A DNA stretch of 64,000 nt, taken from positions 1 through 64,000 of the forward strand of contig JBDKUO010000039.1 of assembly GCA_039679645.1 (NCBI GenBank). The letters are read 5' to 3'. Position 1 is the first letter of the stretch, and the number at the start of each line of letters is the position of its first letter. This DNA is from Armatimonadota bacterium (GTDB taxonomy: Bacteria > Armatimonadota > UBA5829). Positions 18,882-26,677 of this stretch are shown one piece after another. The notes beneath the pieces were generated by a model. The model had not been told where the DNA came from. It worked only from the letters and a program-made list of their open reading frames with translations, and made no database searches. A program made the translations under genes and the position numbers.

Positions 18882-19646
18882 TTATGGGCATGTAGGACAA
18901 GGCGTAGGACAAGGCGTAGGACATGTCGTCGGGCAAGGGGCAGGGCAGGTTGCTGCCGGACAGCTTGGTCCAGCCCCCACAGATGACGGACATACCGGAC
19001 AGACCTCGCCATACCTCGACAGCCAGTTTTGGAGAGCGACGATTTCCTTCGATGTCGAGTTCACAACAATCCTTGCCTGATCACGAAGTCCCGGCACGGT
19101 CGCCTTGGATAGCGCAAGCTGTGCCGCATCCCTGTTTTGTTCCAGTAAGCCGATCATTGTCTTGACATATGGAACGTTATAGTCGCCGCCGCAGCACTGC
19201 TTCAGACTGTCCATTACACCCTGAATCCTGTTATAATCCGCGTTCAGTGTGCACATTCCCGCTTTTTGTGCCCAGTAAGAGAGCTTTTGGCTCTGCTTAG
19301 TTTGCTCATAACGAATCTTGCCTGACAAGTCTCTTATGCCTTTGTCTGTAGACAACTGTATTCCCTGAGTGGCAAGCGCAGCGATATCACTGTGCTGTTG
19401 ATACATCAGTCTCATAAATGCCTGGTCGAAATCGCATCCACACAGATCTGCCAGGTCTGCACACGGCCCAGCGCCGATATTGGCCGGCTCGGCAGGGCAT
19501 GTCGGACATGTTGTCGTCGGACATGGTGCCGGGCAAGTACTAGGGCATGGCGCAGGGCACGCCGGTTCACACCCACATTCTGCGAATGCTATTGTTGGAA
19601 CGGCTGCAAACATCAACGCCAGCAACGTGACGCCTAGATATTTCAT
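18882..19646 (-). CDS. secreted Cys-Pro tetrapeptide-tailed protein (paralogue A)
   Basis: A 254-residue exported protein with signal peptide (MKYLGVTLLALMFAAVPTIA, cleaved near AFA-E). Mature protein: a Cys-Pro-rich N-terminal run, a helical core in two tandem halves (FDQAFMRLMYQQHSDIAALA and VPYVKTMIGLLEQNRDAAQLA), then a C-terminal tail of C-P-T-P-like tetrapeptides. The core weakly resembles ferritin-like DUF305/DUF4142 domains but lacks most of their histidines. Its closest relative in the window is 24435-25136. An AGGAGG site precedes the ATG. Metal binding or disulfide cross-linking by the tails is conceivable but only inferred. Confidence 0.8.
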   Translation of the reverse strand: MKYLGVTLLALMFAAVPTIAFAECGCEPACPAPCPSTCPAPCPTTTCPTCPAEPANIGAGPCADLADLCGCDFDQAFMRLMYQQHSDIAALATQGIQLSTDKGIRDLSGKIRYEQTKQSQKLSYWAQKAGMCTLNADYNRIQGVMDSLKQCCGGDYNVPYVKTMIGLLEQNRDAAQLALSKATVPGLRDQARIVVNSTSKEIVALQNWLSRYGEVCPVCPSSVGAGPSCPAATCPAPCPTTCPTPCPTPCPTCP

Positions 19647-19782
19647 TTTCTAATGCCTCCTGTCGTTTTCAATATGCCCCGGTATCTTTGTTCCCTCTCA
19701 CGCCAATCAACAAACGGTCTGATATTGTGCAATTGAAACATAGATCGGTTACCAAGTATGCATACAACTTTGTGCAGGCAGC

Positions 19783-19813
19783 AAAAAGCCCGGCGAACAA
19801 AACTCGCCGGGCC
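19783..19813 (-). terminator. intrinsic terminator
   Basis: On the minus strand GCCCGGCGA pairs with TCGCCGGGC around TTTTGT and is followed by TTTTTGC. It lies 26 bases after the stop of the gene ending at 19839. Confidence 0.88.
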
Positions 19814-19838
19814 GATAAATGCGATCTAATAGAATTTT

Positions 19839-20510
19839 CTACTCTGTACTAGTTACTCTTCCTTCTTTATCTATCCAGCCATTCTTGCATATCTGGTCTG
19901 TTTTCTGAGATCTAACGGTTCCATACACTTTGAATCTGCCGCTTGGTTTGAGCTGTAGCATCTTTACTGCTCCCGGCCCGACATATTCGAAGCGCAGGTC
20001 AGAGCCGAACGCTCCCCATGATCCCTTCATACTTCCGTCCGTTCTGAAAAGCAGTCTTGCAGGTTCGCCATCCTCGGTTTCCCAATCGGTTACAGGCTGC
20101 TTAGCTTCAAATTGAGCGACTGCCTGGCAGAACTTGAGGTTTTCTTTAGCGCGCTGCACTTCACTCTCAGGCAGGCTGCCCCAGTCAAGAGTTTTTGTTG
20201 ATGCGATATGACGCGCGATGTCGCCTTCACTTATGGGAAGGCTGAATGCTTCATCCGTTTTTACCTTTCCCACAGGCAATATTTTCGCCTTGCCCTGGAC
20301 GTTGTATTTCTTTGTGGCCGGATCATAACTGACTGTCAACGGACCTGTCCCGACATTTTCGAAGTAATAAGGCAGGCCGAAATCTATCCTACACCAAGCT
20401 CCGGGTTCTCCATCCGTCATCAGGTCCTTTGCGGTGCCTGCAGTCGGGCAAGCAGCCAATAATACGATTCCAGCAGCAAATAACATCAACTTCCGGTTCA
20501 AATGCAACAT
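19839..20510 (-). CDS. secreted protein, free-standing copy of the C-terminal domain of its neighbour
   Basis: A 223-residue exported protein (signal MLHLNRKLMLFAAGIVLLAA; LLAAC may be a lipobox). By eye it aligns along its length with the last 220 residues of the upstream 1061-aa protein: GLPYYFENVGTGPLTV versus GLPYWLENVGTGGLTI, YNVQGKAKILPVGKV versus YEVQGEAKLLPTGRI, MDGEPARLL-like and LKPSGRF segments, and the ends NGWIDKEGRVTSTE versus DGWIDKDGNVISTQ. I know no family name. The spacing and shared strand suggest an operon with the sigma/FecR pair. Confidence 0.75.
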   Translation of the reverse strand: MLHLNRKLMLFAAGIVLLAACPTAGTAKDLMTDGEPGAWCRIDFGLPYYFENVGTGPLTVSYDPATKKYNVQGKAKILPVGKVKTDEAFSLPISEGDIARHIASTKTLDWGSLPESEVQRAKENLKFCQAVAQFEAKQPVTDWETEDGEPARLLFRTDGSMKGSWGAFGSDLRFEYVGPGAVKMLQLKPSGRFKVYGTVRSQKTDQICKNGWIDKEGRVTSTE

Positions 20511-20523
20511 ACTTATTTCCTCC

Positions 20524-23500
20524 TCAGTTTTTTTGTGTCGATATTACATTTCCATCCTTGTCAATCCAGCCATCCGTGCAGACCTGGCCGGTTTGCTGAA
20601 CTTTTACAGTGCCGGTCACGTTGAATCTGCCGCTGGGCTTGAGTTGATAGAGATATATCTTTTCCGATCCGATCAACTCAAATCGCAGGTCAGATCCGAT
20701 TGCGCCGCATGATCCTCTCGGAGAACCGCAGTATAGAAGCCTTGCTGGTTCACCATCCATAGTCTTGAAGATATTGCCTTTGCCATCAAGCTCAGTAACC
20801 GGCAGACCTGCCTCAAACTTGGCGACTGCCCGGCAGAAATCTAAGTCAGCAAATGATTGTTCAGTATCGTCGGATGACAAGTTGCCCCAGTCCAGTCTGC
20901 CTGCCGAATCGATATCTTGTGCGATGTCACCTTCATTGTCTGCAATCTTGAGGCTCTCATTTGTGTAGATCCTGCCTGTCGGCAGAAGTTTTGCCTCTCC
21001 CTGCACCTCATATGTGTTGCCGATCATATGATGGATGATCGTCAAGCCGCCAGTTCCTACATTCTCGAGCCAGTAGGGAAGACCGTTAGCAACCTTGCAC
21101 ACTGCGCCAGGCTTAGCGTCAGTAATCAAATGAGGATTAACAATCTGATGGTCATATTCGCTCCATGTAATTGTGTTGTCTGTATGAAGCGGGCAACTGA
21201 CAATTACTTGGCCGACCTCAGGCTCCTTACCATCAGCAGGAATGTTGTAGACATATGCTTCGGCGGCTTGATCAACTGTCCCTGGACATGTTCCGAGCAT
21301 CATTACATGCTTTTTGTCGCTGCTTGAAAGCCAGTCGGACTGCCAGCACAAATTCGACGCCCATTCAAGTCCTGTGGAAAGATTTGGCGGAAACTGATGA
21401 TACTTTGCCGCTGCGTTTACTAATGCATCACCAAGATAGCAGATACGTTTGGTACAGCAATCGAAAAGGGCTTCACTGTCTGGTCGCCATGTTTTTTTAT
21501 CTGCAGCTTCGGAGTATTTCAAAACATCATCCGTACACAGCCCGGATAAAGGATAATCCCATACCAGCTTTGAAAAGATGTTCGCCGCGCGACCGTAGCT
21601 GCGGTCTTCAGCATCTAGATTGCCTTCGAACGCATAAATGTTTCCCATCGCATATTGGAAGATAGCTTCATTAATTGCTGAGCAAGCCGCATCAGACTGG
21701 GCATTATCTTTGTTCGTAAGCTGATTTGCCGTGCAGGCTTGGCTGAATGTTTTCTTTACTCCCGATCCGTCCGAGCCGACTAAAACTGTGTTAGCCGTGC
21801 CTGTTCGATAATTTTGATCTGTTACGAAGATCAGATTACCGGTCGAATCCCACGATGCTTTTGAGATATTATCTTGCTGAGAACAATACACCTCTCTGGC
21901 TCCAGTGCCATCGGAGTTCACGACGCATACCTTGTTGTCTCCTGTAATATATAGTATGCGAGAGCCGTCTGGCGACCAGCGTGGTCTTGTTGCCCATACG
22001 TTTTCAGGTGACAACCTTACTGCATCGGCTCTTCTGGTCAAGTCCAGAGCAAATATTCCACCGCTCATCGGCACACCTGCATACCATGAGCCTCCTTTCT
22101 GAAAGTCACTGGAGAATGCTATTTTTTTGCCGTTCGGTGAGAAACAGGCACCTGCTCCATTGATACCAATATCTTGTGTTTGTCCGGTTTGCGTGTCGAT
22201 GATAACCAGGTTGTGCTCGTTTGTATAGCCTTGACCGGATGAAATCGCAATATGTCTGCTGTCAGGAGCCCAGGCTGGTGCAGTCTTGATATTTCCGCTG
22301 AGTAATTTAGTGACCTCCAGCGTCTTTCTGTCATACAGCCACAACCCGCTCCCCGCGTCTTTGTAGCTGTCGGCATTCGGATAGTAAGTTCCGCTGAAAG
22401 CCACCAGTGTCGGGTCTGGAGCGAAAGCAGAATAAAATGGCCGATAAGATTCGGGCAGATCGAATTGAATGCTCTTTCCCGTTGCAGCGTCCAAAAGCAA
22501 AACTCTGTCTTTTATGATTGGATGCCCGTTGCCGGTATTTGCTGACCGGTTCTTGATATCTGGTGTGGTCCATAGTGCGCTGATCAGACTGATACTCAGC
22601 CATCGCTCGCCCGGCAGCCATGGTCCTATTTCGGTAGCCCATCCAATGAAACTTGCTATACGGTGTCTGTTGGTGCCATCAGATTTTACAGTCCATATTT
22701 CGGTGATAAGTCCTTTTTCACGATTTACTGTATATGCGATATCCCCAAAGTCGGACTGATAATCGCCCCGGCCATGATACCAGGAGGTCTCTTTGTAGGT
22801 GTTGACAGCCTTGCCCGGCTTTGGCGCCAGGTATGCCATCAGCAATGATTGACTCCCTGCATTTACCAATGCGTCGCCATGCCTGTTGGACAGTCTTACT
22901 TTGCCCTCCACAACAGTCACAGCCACTGCGTCATCTCGCACCACATTCGTATCTACCACAGTGCCCAGCAGCACTACACGACCGGCGGGTGTGTCTATCC
23001 GCGCGATCTCCTTGTCATGGTTGGCGCAATATAACCTGCCGCGGACAATCTTCGCAACCTTGGCGGATGTAAAGAGAAGCTCTGTGTTGGAATCGAGGTT
23101 GATCTCACTGCCCTTTAGCGTGACGAGAGTGGCGCGGCCACCTTTCCCGGTCCTGATTGCAGTTCCTACCGCGATTCTTTCGCCTTTCGCGATAAATATT
23201 CCCTGCCCATTTGTAACGTTCCCTATAACATTTGTAAGAGCCACAACCGGCGGGCCATAGCAAACCGGCTTATGAGCCGTTTTTACAGTATCTTCCGCAT
23301 ATGGTTTCTTTCCCGGCAAATTAATATTGTCCGTCGTCCCGGCTGTATGATGCATGCAATTTCCGGTGTTTGGGTGTCCTGCCGATGCAACAGCGTTCTT
23401 CCGAATGTGTGCGGCAGGTCTCTTTGTGTTATTTGTGCTGAGCGCAATCTGCTTATGCACCGGGGCCGTCGGTATATCCTTTGGCCCCGAATACATAAGC

Positions 23501-23709
23501 CTGCCCGCCACCAGAATAGTTGCAATCAAAGCCGCACATGCCCCAAGGCTGAATGTCCAGCGGATTATCGGGCTGCGACGCCGCGCGGCCACTATATCAC
23601 GCGTCCTTTTCTGCAGTTCGCGTCGATAGCTCTCTCGCATTTTTATATCCTCGTAGTGCTCATTGAGTAGTTCTACAGGATCGTTTGGAGGAAGTTTATT
23701 GCTGCTCAT
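20524..23709 (-). CDS. membrane FecR-domain/TolB-propeller protein, putative anti-sigma regulator
   Basis: A 1061-residue protein. Residues 1-45 are charged and cytoplasmic, about 48-70 form one membrane helix, and about 115-240 form a FecR domain (GTAIRTGKGGRATLVTLKG, ARIDTPAGRVVLLGTVVDTN). A WD40/TolB-like propeller follows (APAWAPDSRHIAISS, RPRWSPDGSRILYITG), then a Cys-containing helical region, and a C-terminal domain duplicated in the next gene. ATG 23709 has GGAGGTGA 5 bases upstream and overlaps the sigma gene by 14 bases. That coupling and the FecR domain suggest control of the ECF factor. No zinc-finger anti-sigma domain is visible. Confidence 0.8.
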   Translation of the reverse strand: MSSNKLPPNDPVELLNEHYEDIKMRESYRRELQKRTRDIVAARRRSPIIRWTFSLGACAALIATILVAGRLMYSGPKDIPTAPVHKQIALSTNNTKRPAAHIRKNAVASAGHPNTGNCMHHTAGTTDNINLPGKKPYAEDTVKTAHKPVCYGPPVVALTNVIGNVTNGQGIFIAKGERIAVGTAIRTGKGGRATLVTLKGSEINLDSNTELLFTSAKVAKIVRGRLYCANHDKEIARIDTPAGRVVLLGTVVDTNVVRDDAVAVTVVEGKVRLSNRHGDALVNAGSQSLLMAYLAPKPGKAVNTYKETSWYHGRGDYQSDFGDIAYTVNREKGLITEIWTVKSDGTNRHRIASFIGWATEIGPWLPGERWLSISLISALWTTPDIKNRSANTGNGHPIIKDRVLLLDAATGKSIQFDLPESYRPFYSAFAPDPTLVAFSGTYYPNADSYKDAGSGLWLYDRKTLEVTKLLSGNIKTAPAWAPDSRHIAISSGQGYTNEHNLVIIDTQTGQTQDIGINGAGACFSPNGKKIAFSSDFQKGGSWYAGVPMSGGIFALDLTRRADAVRLSPENVWATRPRWSPDGSRILYITGDNKVCVVNSDGTGAREVYCSQQDNISKASWDSTGNLIFVTDQNYRTGTANTVLVGSDGSGVKKTFSQACTANQLTNKDNAQSDAACSAINEAIFQYAMGNIYAFEGNLDAEDRSYGRAANIFSKLVWDYPLSGLCTDDVLKYSEAADKKTWRPDSEALFDCCTKRICYLGDALVNAAAKYHQFPPNLSTGLEWASNLCWQSDWLSSSDKKHVMMLGTCPGTVDQAAEAYVYNIPADGKEPEVGQVIVSCPLHTDNTITWSEYDHQIVNPHLITDAKPGAVCKVANGLPYWLENVGTGGLTIIHHMIGNTYEVQGEAKLLPTGRIYTNESLKIADNEGDIAQDIDSAGRLDWGNLSSDDTEQSFADLDFCRAVAKFEAGLPVTELDGKGNIFKTMDGEPARLLYCGSPRGSCGAIGSDLRFELIGSEKIYLYQLKPSGRFNVTGTVKVQQTGQVCTDGWIDKDGNVISTQKN

Positions 23710-24331
23710 GATTGTCACCTCCAGGATCATCGGCCATTAGTTTACCAAATGCCGTTCTAAACGCCGTGCGCGCCCTTACAAGGAGCGATTCAACTGCCTT
23801 TGTCGTGCTCCCAGTCCTTTGTGCCAGTTCGTCTGTAGTGTAGCCCTCTACATATTTCGATATAAGAGCATCGGCCTGTCTTTTCGGCAAATCAGCGAGG
23901 GCACGGTTGACCGCATACTTAAGATCGGGCAATGCGGTTTCCGATATACAGAACTCCTCAGTCAAAGGCTCTTCGATATGACGAGCGCGACAAAAGTGGG
24001 CCAGACGATTGCGAGCAATGCCATGCAACCATGCGTCGAGGTCGCCGCGTTTGGGGTCGTACTTGCCGATGCTTTTCGCGGCAGTCAGCATTATATCCGA
24101 GCATAAATCCTCAGCGTCGGCATGGTTTGCGTTTAGATGATGATATGCAAAACGATATGCCCACGGCGCATAGCGATCAAAGAAATCATCCCAGGCGCCG
24201 GTGTCTCCTGCGGCAATTTTACGCGAAAGAATTTCATCTTCATTCATCATCTCCGCGCTTGCGGCAATATCCGGCCGTCTGTCCAGTGTCACCTCAATCT
24301 CCAATAGGCACCTCGGTTTACGATCGTTCAT
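23696..24331 (-). CDS. ECF-type RNA polymerase sigma factor
   Basis: A sigma-70 family protein of up to 211 residues. Region 2 covers FFDRYAPWAYRFAYHHLN with DAEDLCSDIMLTAAKSIGKY and AWLHGIARNRLAHFCR, and region 4 follows (LPKRQADALISKYVEGYTTDELAQRTGSTTKAVESLLVRAR as its recognition part). The start is uncertain: ATG 24331 has no ribosome site, while GTG near 24292 follows TTGGAG and an ATG pair near 24250 follows GCGGAG. The FecR/propeller protein overlaps its 3' end, as in sigma/anti-sigma pairs. Confidence 0.88.
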   Translation of the reverse strand: MNDRKPRCLLEIEVTLDRRPDIAASAEMMNEDEILSRKIAAGDTGAWDDFFDRYAPWAYRFAYHHLNANHADAEDLCSDIMLTAAKSIGKYDPKRGDLDAWLHGIARNRLAHFCRARHIEEPLTEEFCISETALPDLKYAVNRALADLPKRQADALISKYVEGYTTDELAQRTGSTTKAVESLLVRARTAFRTAFGKLMADDPGGDNHEQQ

Positions 24332-24375
24332 ATATTAGTTGCCGATGAGAGATTGAAATCCTTCGGTGGGTGTGC

Positions 24376-24407
24376 AAAAAAGCGCCCCGGAAAATATCCG
24401 AGGCGCT
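24376..24407 (-). terminator. intrinsic terminator
   Basis: On the minus strand AGCGCCTCGGA pairs with TCCGGGGCGCT and runs directly into TTTTTTG. It ends the transcript of paralogue B and insulates the sigma gene downstream. Confidence 0.9.
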
Positions 24408-24434
24408 ATGAGCTGTCCGATATGTCGCAGGCCA

Positions 24435-25136
24435 CTACGGGCACGGCTTGGGACATGGTGTCGGACAGGGCGTTGGACATGTAGTTGGACACGTTGTCGA
24501 CGGGCATACCTTATCCCCAATCCACTTGACCAACGAATTGATTTCTTTTTGAGTTGCAGTCAGCGAGCAGGACGCCGCATCACGGAGCTGTTTTGTCGGT
24601 GACTGTGCTACAGCCAGTTGGTCCGCGTCACGCTGCTGTGAGAGCAGCATCGACAGTGTCCTTGCATATTCTGTGTTGAAATTGCAGTCATCACACTTTG
24701 GCAGTGTGTTTACAATTGCCTGCACTTTCGCATAGTCGATCGGCAGCGGACAGATATTACAGGTTCTTGCCCAAGCAGACAATTTTTCGTTCATTGATGT
24801 CTGTTCGTCACGAACTCTGTTCGACAGGTCTCTAAGGTTCTTGTCCGTCGTCTGCTCTATGCCTTGAGTCGTAAACGCAGCGATGGTGGTATGCAGTTGA
24901 TACATGTTTTGCATATATGCTTTGTCAAAATCAGCGCTGCAGAGATTCTGCAGATTCGACGCTGGCCCGGCGCCCAGAGCTGCAGATACGGCCTGCGATG
25001 CCGCCGGGCATCCCGATATACACGGTGGACATGCCGGTTTGCATTCCTGGGTAGCCGGCGGACATGTTTGCGCGGACACTGCCGCTGCTGCGAGAACAAT
25101 GGCGAGAGTGAACATAATTATGTGCACGTGTCGCAT
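24435..25136 (-). CDS. secreted Cys-Pro tetrapeptide-tailed protein (paralogue B)
   Basis: A 233-residue exported protein with signal peptide (MRHVHIIMFTLAIVLAAAAV, cleaved near SAQ). It shares the whole design of 18882-19646: Cys-Pro-rich N-terminal run, GAGP linker, two tandem helical halves (FDKAYMQNMYQLHTTIAAF; TEYARTLSMLLSQQRDADQLA), conserved LRDLS and KEINSLVKWIGDK, and a tail of CPTP/CPTT/CPKP tetrapeptides. The core looks ferritin-like (DUF305/DUF4142) only weakly. AGGGAGGT precedes ATG 25136. It has its own terminator and lies between the ECF sigma gene and the RseB-like pair. Confidence 0.8.
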   Translation of the reverse strand: MRHVHIIMFTLAIVLAAAAVSAQTCPPATQECKPACPPCISGCPAASQAVSAALGAGPASNLQNLCSADFDKAYMQNMYQLHTTIAAFTTQGIEQTTDKNLRDLSNRVRDEQTSMNEKLSAWARTCNICPLPIDYAKVQAIVNTLPKCDDCNFNTEYARTLSMLLSQQRDADQLAVAQSPTKQLRDAASCSLTATQKEINSLVKWIGDKVCPSTTCPTTCPTPCPTPCPKPCP

Positions 25137-25221
25137 ACTATACCTCCCTAAGTCAGTAGTTTGCGTAAACCATAATTACCCGTCACGTATAAACAACAAA
25201 CAGTCAATTAACGTGCAGGCG

Positions 25222-25269
25222 CTCACTATCTCTGTGAGATTGACAGCTTGAACCATAAGCTCATATAAT
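25222..25269 (+). promoter_or_regulatory. sigma-70 promoter with adjacent palindrome before the RseB-like operon
   Basis: TTGACA (25240-25245), 18-base spacer, TATAAT (25264-25269). A palindrome CTCAC-N7-GTGAG (25222-25238) abuts the -35 box and could be an operator. Confidence 0.75.
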
Positions 25270-25299
25270 TGCCGTGGCAGTAGGTCACTGGAGGCTATT

Positions 25300-25539
25300 T
25301 TGGGTCCGGTTAAAAATGAATCAAAATCACAGCGTCGCACAAGGAAGATTGCATTATGTGTATGGACTCTTGCCGTAGCGCTGTGGGCAGTCTTTGCTAT
25401 AAATGACAGCGGGACCGAACCTAAACTGCCGGTTGCGGATGCCTCTGTCAGAAGTATCGTAATAGAACATCTGGCTTACGAGTCGCATAACCCATTGTTC
25501 GGCGAGACCAATATCAGCGTGAGCAAAGATGATAAGTAA
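25300..25539 (+). CDS. small membrane protein resembling the C-terminal part of an RseA-type anti-sigma factor
   Basis: A 79-residue protein starting at TTG 25300 with GGAGG 6 bases upstream. A basic N-terminus (KSQRRTRK) leads into one membrane helix (about residues 18-35), then an outer stretch, RSIVIEHLAYESHNPLFGE. This stretch resembles the segment after the membrane helix in zinc-finger anti-sigma factors, but the whole cytoplasmic sigma-binding zinc domain is absent. It overlaps the RseB-like gene by 11 bases. In RseA/RseB systems RseB binds the periplasmic part of RseA; a similar partnership is inferred here. Confidence 0.55.
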   Translation: MGPVKNESKSQRRTRKIALCVWTLAVALWAVFAINDSGTEPKLPVADASVRSIVIEHLAYESHNPLFGETNISVSKDDK

Positions 25540-26284
25540 GCTCAAAATACCGCTGATTGCGGCTGCTGTGCTCGCGCTCGGCATCATAATCTATCCGTAT
25601 CCACCGCGCGTAAACGGTAATGCGTTGCTTCACAAGGTCCTTCTTGCCCAGCGCAGCGTAGAATATACGGCTGTGCAGGAGCATACGAGCGTAATGCTCG
25701 GCAGCAATATCCGCTCCACTATACATGTTAAAAACGATTGCCGGACAGCCTCGACGGACGCCAAACTGGAGTCACAAATATTCCGCAACTATATTCCTCT
25801 TGTCGAAGGGCAGTATCGCATCGCCGGGCGAGATGCATGGGTGCTTCGATTAAAGCCAAAGCTCAAGCACATGCCGTGGAAGCAGATCTGGGTCGACAAA
25901 ACAAAATTTGTTGTGCTTGCGTCACGTGATTGGACAGCCTACAATGTCATCAAACGCTCCATGAAGACCATATCTATTTCATTTGACAGCGAACCCATGC
26001 GCGAAACAAATGCCGAGAGAACAAATCATATCGCAAAGTGCGATATACCCAGGCCGTCATATATGCTGCATGGTTTCGTGCCGACAAGCGCTGACAAAGG
26101 CACTCTGGTCTACTCCGATGGCCTCTACACAATCACCATAACCACATCTGACAAGTCCGCCTGCAGGAAGAATAAAGCACTCGACTGGGGGCAGGGGACA
26201 ATCTACTCCACTGGGCGCTACACTGTCGTCGCCGACCTTCCCGCAGATATGATCGAGCGTATTGCACGTTCGATCACCCCATAG
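25529..26284 (+). CDS. RseB/MucB-like periplasmic regulator
   Basis: A 251-residue protein with an N-terminal membrane or signal segment (IPLIAAAVLALGIIIYPY) and the two-part RseB layout. The LolA-like N-terminal domain is YRIAGRDAWVLRLKP with KQIWVDKTKFVVLAS, matching the family's AGR and WLD features. The smaller C-terminal domain is LHGFVPTSADKGTLVYSDGLYTI and YTVVADLPADMIERIARSI. RseB protects an anti-sigma factor from proteolysis until envelope stress. The gene overlaps the 79-aa membrane protein; the ECF sigma gene lies 1.2 kb away, divergently transcribed. Confidence 0.7.
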   Translation: MISKLKIPLIAAAVLALGIIIYPYPPRVNGNALLHKVLLAQRSVEYTAVQEHTSVMLGSNIRSTIHVKNDCRTASTDAKLESQIFRNYIPLVEGQYRIAGRDAWVLRLKPKLKHMPWKQIWVDKTKFVVLASRDWTAYNVIKRSMKTISISFDSEPMRETNAERTNHIAKCDIPRPSYMLHGFVPTSADKGTLVYSDGLYTITITTSDKSACRKNKALDWGQGTIYSTGRYTVVADLPADMIERIARSITP

Positions 26285-26326
26285 TCACGCTGTTTCACGC
26301 CCCTCGCCTTGGGGAAAAACTATCCT

Positions 26327-26427
26327 AAAGTCAAAATGTTATAGAGTCAAAAAGTTCTACAAATAGCAGGTTTGTGCGCCGAATTATTACCGGCTTTTTG
26401 ACTTTCATACTTTCAAACTTTTTGACT
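26327..26427. repeat. palindromic word repeat (AGTCAAAAAGTT type)
   Basis: AGTCAAAAAGTT (26345-26356) is repeated perfectly inverted as AACTTTTTGACT (26416-26427). Both arms are flanked by further imperfect AAAGTCAAAA/CTTTTTGACTTTC copies. It fills the gap after the RseB-like gene and may terminate it. The same word stands in direct orientation at 12132-12183. Confidence 0.8.
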
Positions 26428-26443
26428 GGGATGGGGGTGCGGC

Positions 26444-26677
26444 GTGACACTTCAAGATGAAGTACTTGCTGGGCTTGTCAACAATGCGATAAACCAGGAC
26501 AAACGTCTGGCCGGTCAGGCGATAGCGGTGCGAGTGGCAAACGGCGATGTATTCCTCAAGGGCATAGTCGATACCGAGGAAGATAAGAACCTTGCTCACC
26601 TGGTCGCAGGCGGTGTCGCAGGCACCCGGCAGGTCATTGTAGAAGAACTACGGGTAAAAGAGGCGCCGAATGAGTGA
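26444..26677 (+). CDS. BON-domain protein (single domain)
   Basis: A 77-residue protein made of one BON domain: a helix (DEVLAGLVNNAINQDKRL), then IAVRVANGDVFLKGIVDTEEDKNLAHLV with the characteristic central glycines. BON domains are thought to bind phospholipid or other ligands and occur in OsmY and in accessory positions. No signal peptide is seen. GTG 26444 is the start. Its end overlaps the GH94 start by 8 bases, so the two are translationally coupled. Confidence 0.8.
   Translation: MTLQDEVLAGLVNNAINQDKRLAGQAIAVRVANGDVFLKGIVDTEEDKNLAHLVAGGVAGTRQVIVEELRVKEAPNE

Noticed and set aside
18896-18955. 12-bp tandem DNA repeat as a non-coding satellite
   Set aside because: It is in frame and encodes the Cys-Pro tetrapeptide tail of the gene ending at 18882.
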